Positions 44,662-55,680 are shown, counted from the stretch's first letter. The stretch is 64,000 nucleotides of DNA from Pseudonocardiaceae bacterium (GCA_009379845.1 WHSZ01000004.1:62001-126000); one strand, 5' to 3'. Notes: generated by a model not told the origin, from the sequence alone. Program-made: numbers and translations.

Positions 44662-46065
44662 TCAGCTCGCATCGTCGCTCAGCAACGCCGTCTTCTGAAC
44701 CTTGCCCATCGCGTTGCGGGGCAAGGACTCCACCACCCGGACTTCCCTCGGTCGCTTGTGTATGGACAGCTGCCCCGCGACGAAGTCGGTGATCTCCGTG
44801 GCGTCGATCCCGTTTCCCACCAGGTAGGCGACGATCCGCTGGCCGAGATCCACGTCCGGCACGCCCACCACGGCCGCTTCAGCGACCGACGGATGGCCGA
44901 GCAGCACGGACTCCACCTCGCCGGCGCCCACCCGGTACCCACCGGACTTGATGATGTCCACCGATTGCCGCCCGACGATCCGGTGGTAGCCGTGCTCGTC
45001 GACCACCGCGGCGTCACCGGTGCGAAACCAGCCGTCCGTTGTCCAGCAGGCGGCCGTTGCCTCGGGGCGCCCGAGGTAGCCGTCGAACAACGTTGACCCG
45101 CGAACTTCAAGCTCACCAACGGTTTCCCCGTCCGGAGCCACCTGCCCGCCACGCTCGTCCCTGATCCGGGCCTGTATCCCGGCCAGCGCCGGCCCGACCC
45201 AGCCGGCCCGGCGCTCACCGTCCGCCCGGATGCCGAGCGTGATCAGGGTTTCGGTCATCCCGTAGCGCTCGACCGGAGTGTGCCCGGTCAAGGCGCTCAG
45301 CCGGTCGAACACCGGCGAGGGCAGCGCCGCGCTGCCGGAGACGAGCAGCCGTGCCCCGGACAGCGCGCCCGCCAGGCTGGCGTCGTCGCACAGCCGCGAC
45401 CACACCGTCGGCACTCCGAAGTACAGCGAACCACCGGCGGCGGCGTAGGACTCCGGCGTCGGCCGCACGGTGTGCACCAGCGGGCTGCCCACCCGCAACG
45501 CGCCGAGCACCCCGAGGATCAGCCCGTGCACGTGGAACAGCGGAAGGCCGTGCACCAGGATGTCCTCAGGCGTCCACGCCCACGCATCCGCCAGCGCGTC
45601 CAGGTCGGCCGCGATCGCGCGCCTGGACAGCACGACGCCCTTTGGCGCGCCCGTGGTGCCCGAGGTGTACATCACCAGAGCGGCCGCGTCCTCTGGCGGT
45701 TCCGGGTGAACGCCGGCCGAACACGCGGCAGGGTCCACCGGCACCGCGGGCAGTTCGACGTCCTCGGGCGGCTGCCAGTCAAGCCATAGCGCCGCGCCGC
45801 TGTCGGTGAGGATGTGCCGGCGCTCCACCGGGCCCGAATCGGGTGGCACCGGGACGGCCGGCACCCCGGCGATCAGGCAGCCGACCACGGCGATCACGGT
45901 TTCCGGACTCGCGGTGGCGTGAATCGCGGCCGATCGCGCGCCGGCGACCTGGTCGGCGACCGCGGTAGCGGCCTCCAGCAGCCGTTGCCTTGACAGCGTG
46001 ACCTCGCCGATCCGCACCGCCCGCGCCAGGTCCTCGTCGTGATTCAGCGACGCCAGTAACGACAC
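44662..46065 (-). CDS. fadD36: Acyl-CoA synthetase, FadD36-like
   Basis: AMP-forming acyl-CoA ligase (467 aa). It has P-loop YTSGTTGAPKG, VPTVW and RYGMTETL, and the hinge GRQSVDIIKSGGYRVGAGEVE. The catalytic C-terminal lysine is in NAMGKVQK. Sequence throughout resembles M. tuberculosis FadD36 (LLASLN start; GVPAVPVPPDSGPVERRHILTDSG), a malonyl-CoA-synthetase-like protein. I chose GTG 46065, preceded by GGAGGAGAT, over the upstream start at 46101. It is divergent from the first universal stress gene. Confidence 0.9.
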   Translation of the reverse strand: MSLLASLNHDEDLARAVRIGEVTLSRQRLLEAATAVADQVAGARSAAIHATASPETVIAVVGCLIAGVPAVPVPPDSGPVERRHILTDSGAALWLDWQPPEDVELPAVPVDPAACSAGVHPEPPEDAAALVMYTSGTTGAPKGVVLSRRAIAADLDALADAWAWTPEDILVHGLPLFHVHGLILGVLGALRVGSPLVHTVRPTPESYAAAGGSLYFGVPTVWSRLCDDASLAGALSGARLLVSGSAALPSPVFDRLSALTGHTPVERYGMTETLITLGIRADGERRAGWVGPALAGIQARIRDERGGQVAPDGETVGELEVRGSTLFDGYLGRPEATAACWTTDGWFRTGDAAVVDEHGYHRIVGRQSVDIIKSGGYRVGAGEVESVLLGHPSVAEAAVVGVPDVDLGQRIVAYLVGNGIDATEITDFVAGQLSIHKRPREVRVVESLPRNAMGKVQKTALLSDDAS

Positions 46066-46269
46066 ATCTCCTCCATCCCGGTTGCACTGCTCGCCCCGCA
46101 AGCTACCTGTCTGGGGCCCTCAACGGGGATGAGGACCAAAGGCACGAGCTATTGGGGCCTGCCGGCTCTGCTGGTCAGCCAGCCATGCGCGGACCCTGAA
46201 TATGGCGCTTTCCACCCGCCCACCGCGGCAAGAAACTCGACGACTTGGCAAGAAAGAGGAGACGACCCT
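46066..46269. promoter_or_regulatory. Divergent region fadD36 / universal stress gene
   Basis: 204 bp with GC-rich segments and half-site-like GGGGCC (46112-46117 and 46155-46160) and GAGGACC (46131-46137). These resemble halves of the DosR/DevR box, but no full palindrome is convincing. GAGGAG precedes the universal stress start. Confidence 0.35.
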
Positions 46270-47172
46270 ATGAACGAAAACCGGAACGCGGCGCCCGTCG
46301 TCGCCGGCGTGGACGGCTCACGGTCCGCGTTGCGCGCCGTGCGCTGGGCGGCAGCCGAGGCGGTGCGCCGGGATGTGCCGTTGCGCCTCGTGCACGCCTA
46401 CGTCATTCCGACGCGCGGATACCCGGAGAGGATCGTCACGGTGCGCCAGGTGCGCACCGGGCTGGAAAAGCAGAGCCACGACTGGCTCCAGGAGGCCGCC
46501 ACCGCCGCAGCCGCGGTCGCGGGTGTTCGGGTCGAGAGCCGGCCGGTGATCGGCGAGACGGTGCGGGCGCTGGTGACCGAATCCCGGGATGCGGCGCTGA
46601 TGGTGGTCGGCACCAGGGGGCTCGGGGGTTTCACCGGGTTGCTCCTAGGATCCAACGCGGCAGCGCTGGCGAGACACGGGCATTGCCCGGTGCTTGTGGT
46701 GCGCGGCGAGACCCCGGACGACGAGGTGCTGAGCACCAGGCCGGTGCTCGTCGGCGTGGACGGTTCGCCGGCCAGTGACACCGCGCTTGGTTTCGCCTAC
46801 CGGGAGGCCGCGATACGCGGTGTGCCGCTGGTCGCGGTGCACGCGTGGTGCGACGTCACCTCAGACGTGACGGAGCGGGTCTACGACGTGCCGGTCGACT
46901 GGGAAGAGCTGGACGCCGAGCTGCGCGGTCAGCTGGACGACCAGCTGGCCGCGTGGGAACAGAAGTACCCGGACGTTCCGCTGCGCCGGGTGCCTGTTCG
47001 CGGCCGCGCGGCGCGGACCTTGCTCGCCCAGGGTCGGCAGGCCCAGCTGATCGTCGTCGGCGTTCGCGGAGCCGGCGGATTCGCCGGAATGCTGCTCGGC
47101 TCCACCAGCCGCGCGCTGATCTACCACGCACCGTGCCCGGTTGCCGTGGTTCGCCCAGTCCCGGAGGCCTGA
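46270..47172 (+). CDS. Universal stress protein, tandem UspA domains
   Basis: Cytosolic protein of 300 aa with two UspA domains (about 8-145 and 155-297). Each opens with VDGS and closes with the ATP-binding G-x-G-GF-x(2)-LLGS motif ([14 protein letters not shown] and VRGAGGFAGMLLGS), so both sites look able to bind nucleotide. Two-domain Usp proteins are classical members of the DosR dormancy regulon in mycobacteria. ATG start with GAGGAG upstream. A paralogue follows 46 bp downstream, and the DevR-like regulator gene after that. Confidence 0.93.
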   Translation: MNENRNAAPVVAGVDGSRSALRAVRWAAAEAVRRDVPLRLVHAYVIPTRGYPERIVTVRQVRTGLEKQSHDWLQEAATAAAAVAGVRVESRPVIGETVRALVTESRDAALMVVGTRGLGGFTGLLLGSNAAALARHGHCPVLVVRGETPDDEVLSTRPVLVGVDGSPASDTALGFAYREAAIRGVPLVAVHAWCDVTSDVTERVYDVPVDWEELDAELRGQLDDQLAAWEQKYPDVPLRRVPVRGRAARTLLAQGRQAQLIVVGVRGAGGFAGMLLGSTSRALIYHAPCPVAVVRPVPEA

Positions 47173-47218
47173 CCGCGGTGGGCAGGTTCGCAGGTAAGCA
47201 ACAAGTTGAGGAGAAGAG

Positions 47219-48124
47219 ATGACCAACCCGGTTGTGGGTAACCCACCGATCATCGTGGGTGTGGACGGCTCCGAGCAGGCGTCCGACGCGGTGCGCTGGG
47301 CCGTCAGCGAGGCGGCGCGTCACGACGCTCCGCTGCTCGTCCTGCACGGCGTGCTGATGCCCGAGCTGTACTTCGTGGGCTCGCCGGATTCAGCGTTGCT
47401 GGCGCCGGCGAAAGAAGAGGGCGAGCGGATCGTGCGGCGTGCCTCGGAACTGGCGAAGTCGCACGAGCCGGAGGTCGAGGTGCGGACCGAGGCACACATC
47501 GGGCTGCCGGCCAGGCTGCTGATCGAGCGGTCGGGCTCGGCGCGGATGATCGTGCTCGGTTCGCGTGGTGCCGGAGGTTTCGGTGAGCTGCTCGTCGGAT
47601 CGACCACCGCCGCCGTCGCCTCGCACGCGCATTGCGCCACCGTGGTGGTCCGGGGGTCCGGTATCGACGTCGAGCGTCCAGCCGACGCACCGGTGGTGGT
47701 TGGCGTGGACGCCAGCCCGGTCAGCGATGCGGCGATCGGTATGGCTTTCGAAGCGGCTTCGTCGCGGAACGCTCCGCTGATCGCGGTGCACACCTGGAGC
47801 GACTCGGACGGCGAGGCGATCTTCAGCCCGAGCCGGATGAACGTCAGCTGGGAGTCCATCGACGAGGCGGAACGGCGGATGCTCGCCGAGCGGCTCGCGG
47901 GGTGGCACGAGAAGTACCCCGACGTCACGGTGCGACAGGTGGTGACGAGGGACCGGCCGAGGCACGAGCTGCTCGAGTGGAGCAAGAAGGCGCAGCTGGT
48001 CGCGGTCGGCAGCCGTGGTCGCGGCGGTTTCACCGGGCTGCTACTGGGGTCCACCAGCCAGGCGCTCATTCACCACGCCCACTGCCCGGTGCTCGTCGCC
48101 CGCCCGGACAGTGCCACCGAGTGA
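47219..48124 (+). CDS. Universal stress protein, tandem UspA domains (second copy)
   Basis: Paralogue of the preceding gene (301 aa) with the same two-domain build (about 9-145 and 158-296). [13 protein letters not shown] and [12 protein letters not shown] open the domains; [14 protein letters not shown] and [14 protein letters not shown] are the ATP loops, the first with ELLVGS instead of GLLLGS. The ATG has GAGGAGA upstream. Tandem arrangement and spacing indicate one transcript with the first copy. Precise function of either copy is unknown; mycobacterial relatives slow growth under low oxygen. Confidence 0.93.
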   Translation: MTNPVVGNPPIIVGVDGSEQASDAVRWAVSEAARHDAPLLVLHGVLMPELYFVGSPDSALLAPAKEEGERIVRRASELAKSHEPEVEVRTEAHIGLPARLLIERSGSARMIVLGSRGAGGFGELLVGSTTAAVASHAHCATVVVRGSGIDVERPADAPVVVGVDASPVSDAAIGMAFEAASSRNAPLIAVHTWSDSDGEAIFSPSRMNVSWESIDEAERRMLAERLAGWHEKYPDVTVRQVVTRDRPRHELLEWSKKAQLVAVGSRGRGGFTGLLLGSTSQALIHHAHCPVLVARPDSATE

Positions 48125-48194
48125 ACGAAGCTGCCGGGCCTGCGCCCCCAGGGTAAACTTGACGTTTGCGAGCTGGTTGAATGGAAGGTGTGCG

Positions 48195-48839
48195 GTGCTG
48201 CGGGTCTTTCTGATCGATGACCACGAAGTGGTACGCCGTGGTGTCGCCGATCTCCTCGACGAGGATGAGGAAATCACCGTCGTCGGGGAGGCGTCCACCG
48301 TCGCCGAGGGGCTGGCGCGCGTTCCCGCGCTACGCCCCGATGTGGCCGTGCTCGACGTCCGGCTGCCGGACGGCAACGGTATCGAGCTGTGCCGCGAGCT
48401 GCGTTCCAAGCTCCCGGGGCTGAACTGCCTGATGCTCACCTCGTATACCGACGAGCAGGCGATGCTGGATGCGATCTTCGCGGGCGCGAGCGGGTACGTG
48501 ATCAAGGATATCCGCGGTATGGAACTGGTTTCCGCGGTGCGGGAGGTCGGTTCCGGGCGCTCGCTGCTCGACACCAGGGCGGCCGCCACCCTGATGGCCC
48601 GGCTGCGCTCCAACACGGAAACGGCCGGGCCGGTCGCGGATCTGACCGAGCAAGAGCGAACCCTCCTTGATCTGATCGGGGAAGGGCTCACCAACCGGCA
48701 GATCGCCGAGCGGATGTTCCTCGCGGAAAAGACCGTGAAGAACTATGTTTCCCGGCTACTGACCAAGCTGGGCATGCAGCGGCGAACCCAAGCGGCTGTT
48801 CTCGCCACAGAACTACGCTCCGACGCGGAGCGTGGCTGA
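48195..48839 (+). CDS. devR: DevR/DosR-type NarL-family response regulator
   Basis: Two-component response regulator of 214 aa. The receiver domain (1-120) has acidic pocket D8-D9-H10-E11 ([10 protein letters not shown]), phosphoacceptor D54 in VLDVRLPDG, and [26 protein letters not shown]. The LuxR-type HTH (about 145-205) reads [40 protein letters not shown] in overlapping segments. Along its length it is close to M. tuberculosis DevR, so it should bind DosR-like boxes when phosphorylated. GTG start; alternatives upstream are out of frame. The sensor kinase gene lies 185 bp downstream. Confidence 0.92.
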   Translation: MLRVFLIDDHEVVRRGVADLLDEDEEITVVGEASTVAEGLARVPALRPDVAVLDVRLPDGNGIELCRELRSKLPGLNCLMLTSYTDEQAMLDAIFAGASGYVIKDIRGMELVSAVREVGSGRSLLDTRAAATLMARLRSNTETAGPVADLTEQERTLLDLIGEGLTNRQIAERMFLAEKTVKNYVSRLLTKLGMQRRTQAAVLATELRSDAERG

Positions 48840-49015
48840 CGCTCTGGTGACTGCCAGCGATGGATTCTGTCCACGTGCCTGCTAACCAGCGCAAATCGCG
48901 CTAACGTTGAGGCCTGTGAAGCCGACGTTAATAACACCGAGAGCGCTGACCGCCGATAGGCGAGCGGGTGGTTGGCCGGCGAGGCAGTGAAAATGGTGTT
49001 CCCGGATATGTGTAG

Positions 49016-50785
<1,770 letters not shown>

Positions 50786-50944
50786 TCCGCGCGGGCTCAG
50801 CGGCTTTGATCCGGTCGAGTGGTCTCCGCCTCGGTAGCTCGACGTGAGCCGGCGACACGTGTTTCCTCGCGTACGTGAGATTACGACTCGGTATAGCTGG
50901 GTACTACTCGACGCGGTGAGCCGGTCGTCCCTGGGGAGGATGCG

Positions 50945-51541
50945 ATGGAAAGCGAGGAGCCGCGGCCGCGGCCGCGGTTGTTCGGTTGGGTTTCGAGGTA
51001 TCCGCCCGGTTTACTTCGCCGAGGCGTGGACCGGGTCGAGTCAGCGGTGGTCGTACTCGCCTTGCTGGCGATGATCGTCGCGGTTCCGGTGGCCGTGTGG
51101 ACCGCTGGACGATCCCACGACCTCGCGGCGCAGCGCGCGGCGATCAGCCACCGCATCACCGCCGTATTGCTCGAGGACGCCCCGCGCGCCGGGGTGGCCA
51201 ATCCCGGCGATTTCCGGGCGCTTGATAACCGCGTGCGCGCCCGGTGGCAGGCCGAGGACGGGACCCGGCACGTCGGCAAGGTGCCCGCGCGGCCTGGGAT
51301 GCGCGCGAACGCCACGGTGCCGATCTGGGTCGACGAGAACAACCGGCCAACCCGGCAGCCGTCCGGCCCCGAGTACGTGCAGGCCACCGCGATCCTGACA
51401 GGGGTGATGTCCTACTTCGGCATCGGGCTGGTGGTGCTCGCGCTGGTGGCGCTGATCCGCTGGCAGCTCGACCGGGTTCGTTCCGCCCAGTGGGCCCACG
51501 AGTGGGCGCTCGTCTCACCGATCTGGAGCCGGCAGTACTGA
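50945..51541 (+). CDS. Rv1733c-like membrane protein
   Basis: Protein of 198 aa with two transmembrane helices (about 33-53 and 148-168) flanking a roughly 90-residue extracytoplasmic domain. The family pattern is kept: a Pro/Arg-rich N-terminus, a helix then DLAAQRAAISHRITAVLLEDAP, a beta-rich RWQAEDGTRHVGKVPARPGMRANATVPIWVD (in parts), and a C-terminal WAHEWALVSPIW. This matches the Rv1733c family of actinobacteria. Rv1733c itself is DosR-controlled, which fits its place behind devR-devS. Function is unknown. Confidence 0.78.
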   Translation: MESEEPRPRPRLFGWVSRYPPGLLRRGVDRVESAVVVLALLAMIVAVPVAVWTAGRSHDLAAQRAAISHRITAVLLEDAPRAGVANPGDFRALDNRVRARWQAEDGTRHVGKVPARPGMRANATVPIWVDENNRPTRQPSGPEYVQATAILTGVMSYFGIGLVVLALVALIRWQLDRVRSAQWAHEWALVSPIWSRQY

Positions 51542-51579
51542 CGCGTGAGGTTGTCAGAGCACCCGGGAGAATCGGTCGG

Positions 51580-52047
51580 GTGGCAGCCAAACACAGCGCC
51601 GGGATCCTGTTGTACCGCAGGGTGGACGGAACGGCCGAGGTGCTACTCGGCCACATGGGCGGGCCGTTCTGGGCGCGGCGGGACGCGGCCGCGTGGTCGG
51701 TGCCAAAGGGCGAGTACCCGCCGGATGAAGACCCGGAGGCGGCGGCACGCCGGGAGTTCCGGGAAGAGCTCGGCATGCCGGCACCCGCGGCCGAACTCGT
51801 TCCGCTCGGCTCGGTCAAGCAATCCGGTGGCAAGGTCGTGACGGTTTGGGCCGCCGAAAGTGATCTCGACCCGGATCAGGTCGTACCGGGAACGTTCGAG
51901 ATGGAGTGGCCGAAGGGATCCGGCCGGATTCAGGAGTTCCCTGAGATCGACCGGGCGGCGTGGTTCGATCTCGAGCGAGCCGGCGAAAAGATCGTGGCAG
52001 CGCAGCGTCCTTTCCTGGACCGCCTTGCCGCGTGGCTCGCCGGCTGA
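51580..52047 (+). CDS. NUDIX hydrolase
   Basis: Predicted pyrophosphohydrolase of a nucleotide-type substrate, 155 aa. The Nudix box GEYPPDEDPEAAARREFREELG (at about residues 46-67, shown by its ends) fits Gx5Ex7REUxEExGU. The start GTG 51580 has GGGAGA upstream and begins with the family's KHSAGILLYRR strand. Proteins of this short type, with W-SVPKGE and F-EMEWPKGSGR, are related to diadenosine polyphosphate or 8-oxo-NTP hydrolases; the substrate is not certain. The upstream neighbour is the Rv1733c-like gene. Confidence 0.85.
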   Translation: MAAKHSAGILLYRRVDGTAEVLLGHMGGPFWARRDAAAWSVPKGEYPPDEDPEAAARREFREELGMPAPAAELVPLGSVKQSGGKVVTVWAAESDLDPDQVVPGTFEMEWPKGSGRIQEFPEIDRAAWFDLERAGEKIVAAQRPFLDRLAAWLAG

Positions 52048-52050
52048 GCG

Positions 52051-52066
52051 GCGGCCCGTAGGCCGC
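52051..52066. terminator. Short hairpin between convergent genes
   Basis: GCGGCC-CGTA-GGCCGC in the 43-bp gap between the NUDIX and ABC ATPase genes; a compact terminator candidate. Confidence 0.5.
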
Positions 52067-52090
52067 TGAGGGACACGTTCCGCCGGTGAG

Positions 52091-53185
52091 CTAGGCGGCG
52101 AGTCGCAAGCCGGAATCGGGGTGGAACAGGTGCACCTCTTCCGCGTCGCGCACCGCGACCTTGACCGTCTCGCCGAGGCCGGGCGGCGTGCGGCCGTCCA
52201 TCCGCACCACGAAACGCTCGTCGGAATCGCCGATCCGTACGGTGCCGTGCACCAGCGCGTCCGCCCCGAGCTCCTCGACAAGCTCGACGGTGAACGGCAT
52301 GCCGTCATCGTCGCCGCCGGTCAGCCGTAGCGACTCGGGCCGGACACCGAGGATCACTTCCGACTTGCCGTCCAGGGCGGACATCGCCTGCCTGGAAAGC
52401 GGCACGGTCACGCCGTCGAGGGTGGCCCCGTCCCCGCCGACCGGCACGGTCTTCAGGTTCATCGCCGGCGAGCCCATGAACCCGGCGACGAACGCGTTCG
52501 CCGGCCGCTCGTACAGCCCGCGGGGTGTGTCGCACTGCTGGAGCACGCCCTCGTGCAGCACCGCCACGCGGTGGCCCATGGTCATGGCCTCCACCTGGTC
52601 GTGCGTCACGTAGATGGTCGTGGTGCCCAGCCGCTTCTGCAGCGCGGCGATGTGTGCCCGCGTCTCCACCCGCAGCTTCGCGTCCAGGTTGGAAAGCGGC
52701 TCGTCCATCAGGAACACCGCTGGCTCTCGCACGATGGCCCGCCCCATCGCGACCCGCTGCCGCTGCCCACCGGAGAGCGCCTTCGGTTTGCGGTCCAGGT
52801 ACTTGCCCAGTTCGAGCAGCTTGGCCGCCTCGTCCACGCGCTTGCGGACCTGGTCCTTCGGCATCCGGCGCAGCTTGAGCGCGAAGCCCATGTTCTCCGC
52901 GACGGTCATGTGCGGGTAGAGCGCGTAGGACTGGAACACCATCGCGATGTCCCGGCCCTTGGGGGGCATCGTGGTGACATCCTTGCCACCGATCTCAACG
53001 CCACCTTCGTCGACGTCTTCGAGCCCGGCGAGCATCCGTAGCGCGGTCGACTTGCCGGAACCGGACGGACCGACGAGCACCAGGAATTCCCCGTCCGAGA
53101 CCTCCAGGTCCAGCCCGTCAACGGCGGATACCGGCGGCGAACCCGGGTACACGCGCGATGCGTTGCGATAGATGACTTCGGCCAT
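52091..53185 (-). CDS. Carbohydrate ABC importer ATPase (MsiK/UgpC/MalK type)
   Basis: ATP-binding subunit of 364 aa of a sugar or glycerophosphodiester importer. Walker A GPSGSGKST, Q-loop FQSYALYPHMTV, signature LSGGQRQR, Walker B VFLMDEPLSNLD and H-loop YVTHDQVEAMTMG are intact; the C-terminal TOBE/MalK regulatory domain (about 240-364) is present (FMGSPAMNLKTVPV, VILGVRPESLRL). ATG 53185 follows AGGAG. No permease or binding-protein genes adjoin it, so it may serve several importers, as MsiK does in Streptomyces. Confidence 0.9.
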   Translation of the reverse strand: MAEVIYRNASRVYPGSPPVSAVDGLDLEVSDGEFLVLVGPSGSGKSTALRMLAGLEDVDEGGVEIGGKDVTTMPPKGRDIAMVFQSYALYPHMTVAENMGFALKLRRMPKDQVRKRVDEAAKLLELGKYLDRKPKALSGGQRQRVAMGRAIVREPAVFLMDEPLSNLDAKLRVETRAHIAALQKRLGTTTIYVTHDQVEAMTMGHRVAVLHEGVLQQCDTPRGLYERPANAFVAGFMGSPAMNLKTVPVGGDGATLDGVTVPLSRQAMSALDGKSEVILGVRPESLRLTGGDDDGMPFTVELVEELGADALVHGTVRIGDSDERFVVRMDGRTPPGLGETVKVAVRDAEEVHLFHPDSGLRLAA

Positions 53186-53294
53186 CAGCTGCTCCTTTGA
53201 AGCCCACACTTTCGAGCGATCCAACCACGCCGAGCCAGCAGAACGCTAGGTCCAGACCACGGGGTGGCCGGAACCGGAGGCGCCGCACCCCCGG

Positions 53295-54359
53295 TCAGGC
53301 CACGTTGGCGCGGTTCGCCCTCGCCAGCAGCCAGAGCAGGAACGGGGCGCCGAACGCGCCGGTGACCACGCCGACCGGAAGCTCGGTATGGGTCAGCAAC
53401 TGGCGGGCGATGATGTCGCTGCCGAGTATGATCAGCGATCCGGTCAACGCGGAGGCAACCGGTGGCGGGGAGGATTGCCGGCAGAGCCGCTGGGCGATCT
53501 GCGGTGCCGCCAGCGCCACGAACATCACCGGCCCCGCGGCCGCGGTGCCGAACGCGGCGAGCCCGACGCTGGTGAGCAGTAGTGCCAGCCGGGTTAGCTG
53601 CACCGGGGTGCCCAACCCACGCGCGGTCTCGTCGCCGAGTTGCAGGGTGCGCATCCACCGGCTGAGGATCAGCGCCGCGGGCACCAGCACCAGCATGGCG
53701 AGGGCGAGCGGGCGGGCGTAGTCCATATCCCGGCCGTTCAGATTGCCGACCAGCCAGCCCATCGCCTCCTGCGCCTGGTAGATGTGTGCCTCGGTCATCA
53801 GGTAGTCGGTCGTGGCGACGCACACCCAGGAGACCCCGATCCCGATGAGCACCAACCGGTAGCCGCTGACTCCGCGCTTCCACGCCAGCAGGTAGATCAG
53901 CAGCGCGGCGGCCAACCCGCCGGCCAAGCCAAGCACCTGGGTGCCAAGGCCGGAGCCAAGCCCGAGCACGATGCCGCCGACCACGGCCGTGCCGGCACCC
54001 TGGTTGATGCCGATGATGTCCGGGCTGGCCAGCGGGTTACGGGTGATCGTCTGCAGCAGCGCGCCGGACATCCCGAAGGCGGCGCCGACCAGTAGCGCGA
54101 CCACCGCCCTCGGCAGCCGCAGCTCGCGCACCACCAGCAGCGAGTACTCGTCGCCCGATCCCCACAGCGCCCGGATAACGTCGGGCAACGCGAGCGGGTA
54201 GTCGCCGATCCCGATCCCGAGGCAGAACACCAGGAACGTGCCGGCTGCCAGCCCGAGGCACACCAGCCACAGCCACGGCCGGAGCACCCCGGAGACCGGG
54301 GGTCTGGTCAGCCGGAAGGTGGTACGCCCGCCGACCCGCTTCAGCTGCAGAATGGCCAT
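53295..54359 (-). CDS. FecCD-type ferric-siderophore ABC permease (second subunit)
   Basis: Integral membrane permease of 354 aa with about nine helices and the FecCD signature: LRLPRAVVALLVGAAFGMSGALLQTITRNPLASPDIIGINQGAG (quoted in parts), GVSWVCVATTDYLM and GLGTPVQLTR, the site that contacts the ATPase. It starts three bases after the other permease gene and forms the heterodimeric channel with it. The cognate FecE/FepC ATPase is not in the window. The locus is headed by IdeR-like boxes, so it should be iron-repressed. Confidence 0.92.
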   Translation of the reverse strand: MAILQLKRVGGRTTFRLTRPPVSGVLRPWLWLVCLGLAAGTFLVFCLGIGIGDYPLALPDVIRALWGSGDEYSLLVVRELRLPRAVVALLVGAAFGMSGALLQTITRNPLASPDIIGINQGAGTAVVGGIVLGLGSGLGTQVLGLAGGLAAALLIYLLAWKRGVSGYRLVLIGIGVSWVCVATTDYLMTEAHIYQAQEAMGWLVGNLNGRDMDYARPLALAMLVLVPAALILSRWMRTLQLGDETARGLGTPVQLTRLALLLTSVGLAAFGTAAAGPVMFVALAAPQIAQRLCRQSSPPPVASALTGSLIILGSDIIARQLLTHTELPVGVVTGAFGAPFLLWLLARANRANVA

Positions 54360-54362
54360 GCG

Positions 54363-55433
54363 TCACAACTCCGCGAGCCGGCTACGGCGGACCAGCATGA
54401 TGAAGAACGGCGCACCGAGGAACACCACGATGATGCCGATCTGGATCTCCTCCGGCCGCTGGAGCACCCGCCCGATGACGTCGGCGGCGAGCAGCAGGCA
54501 CGGCGCGAGCACGATGGCGTTCGGCAGCAGCCAGCGATGGTCGGGGCCGGCGATGATCCTGGCGATGTGCGGTACCACAAGGCCGACGAACACGATCGGT
54601 CCCGCCACGGCCACGGCGCCGCCGGTGAGCAGCGTGATGGCGAGCATGCCCTGCAGGCGCACCAGTTTCAGCCGGTGCCCGAGGGAGGTCGCCACGTCGT
54701 CGCCGAGCGCCAGGCTGTTCAACGCGGGAGCGCTGCTCACCGCGAGTACCGCCCCGACGAGCAGGAACGGCAGCACCTGCAGCACGATGTCGATGCTCTG
54801 GCCGGCGAGCGAGCCCGCGGACCAGAACCGGTAGCGGTTCAGCGCCTGCGGATCGGTGAGCACGAGCGCGCTGGTGAACGAGTGGAGCAAGAAGGTGACA
54901 GCGACCCCGGCGAGGGCCAGCTTGACGGGGGTCGCGCCGTCCCGCCCGAGACCACCGAGCAGGTACACCACGATGCTGGCGACCGCGGCGCCCGCGAACG
55001 CGAACCAGATGTAGCCGTGTAGCGACGCGAGGCCGAGCACGGCGATGGACACCACGACGCCGAACGTGGCGCCCGCGCTGATACCGAGCAGCCCCGGATC
55101 GGCCAGTGGGTTGCGGGTGAGCGCCTGCATCACCGCGCCGGCGAGACCGAGCGCGATCCCGACCAGCACGCCGAGCGCGGTCCGCGGCACCCGCAGGTTC
55201 CGCACGACGGCGTCGACCTCGGTGCCGGTTGGGTTGAACACCGCCTGAAACACGTCGTCGAGCGGGATCTGGCGGCTGCCGACCGCGATGGAAAGCACGC
55301 ACAGTGCGACAAGCGCGCCGAGCGCGATCAGCAGGAAGACCACCCGCCGCACGGAACGCCGGCCCGGTGGGCCGGCCTCCGGAGCCGTCCGGGACCCCGG
55401 CGAGGTGGTCGTGGTCGTCACGCGATCAACCAT
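54363..55433 (-). CDS. FecCD-type ferric-siderophore ABC permease (first subunit)
   Basis: Integral membrane permease of 356 aa. Nine to ten helices include RVPRTALGVLVGIALGLAGAVMQALTRNPLADPGLLGISAGAT (in parts), the conserved substrate-path motif, and DDVATSLGHRLKLVRL, the ATPase-coupling loop. A Thr/Pro-rich cytoplasmic tail of about 30 residues precedes helix 1. It is divergent from the binding-lipoprotein gene, with the 247-bp gap carrying IdeR-like boxes. ATG 55433 is kept; GTG 55421 is an alternative. Confidence 0.92.
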   Translation of the reverse strand: MVDRVTTTTTSPGSRTAPEAGPPGRRSVRRVVFLLIALGALVALCVLSIAVGSRQIPLDDVFQAVFNPTGTEVDAVVRNLRVPRTALGVLVGIALGLAGAVMQALTRNPLADPGLLGISAGATFGVVVSIAVLGLASLHGYIWFAFAGAAVASIVVYLLGGLGRDGATPVKLALAGVAVTFLLHSFTSALVLTDPQALNRYRFWSAGSLAGQSIDIVLQVLPFLLVGAVLAVSSAPALNSLALGDDVATSLGHRLKLVRLQGMLAITLLTGGAVAVAGPIVFVGLVVPHIARIIAGPDHRWLLPNAIVLAPCLLLAADVIGRVLQRPEEIQIGIIVVFLGAPFFIMLVRRSRLAEL

Positions 55434-55445
55434 AGCCGCCGCGAC

Positions 55446-55464
55446 TTAGGGTAGGGATACCTCA
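55446..55464. promoter_or_regulatory. IdeR/DtxR-like iron box 1
   Basis: TTAGGGTAGGGATACCTCA matches the 19-bp consensus TTAGGTTAGGCTAACCTAA at 14 positions by hand. It lies 13 bp upstream of the permease start, suited to iron-dependent repression of the minus-strand permease operon. Confidence 0.65.
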
Positions 55465-55557
55465 TCGCCCGGGCCCCGGTTGCGCGTCGACGCCGCCCGC
55501 GTAGTGGAGGAATCCCATGATCCGGCGGCGTGTGGTGAGCGATACCCGTCCTTGAGG

Positions 55558-55576
55558 TTAGGTGACGCTTACCTTA
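55558..55576. promoter_or_regulatory. IdeR/DtxR-like iron box 2
   Basis: TTAGGTGACGCTTACCTTA matches the IdeR consensus at 15 of 19 positions by hand, the best of the three. It lies about 105 bp upstream of the binding-lipoprotein start. Confidence 0.7.
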
Positions 55577-55594
55577 GGCTCTGCCGAGATGTGT

Positions 55595-55613
55595 TTAGGC
55601 TGCCCTAACTCAG
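55595..55613. promoter_or_regulatory. IdeR/DtxR-like iron box 3
   Basis: TTAGGCTGCCCTAACTCAG matches at 12 of 19 positions; the core TTAGGCT...CTAA is symmetric. It sits 18 bp downstream of box 2, a spacing that allows two dimers to bind side by side. Confidence 0.5.
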
Positions 55614-55680
55614 GTGGTGGCGCCGTAGCTCGATCGCATTGACGTTTTGCGCGAGCCAGAACCGACCCGAAGAGGAGCCG

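Noticed and set aside
46111..46162. Possible DosR/DevR boxes upstream of the first Usp gene
   Set aside because: Only half-sites (GGGGCC, GAGGACC) are seen; no palindrome matches the 20-bp consensus well enough by hand.
55517..55555. 13-codon frame (MIRRRVVSDTRP) with GGAGG upstream between the iron boxes
   Set aside because: It ends before box 2 and upstream of the probable lipoprotein start site; with one short frame, chance is the simpler reading.
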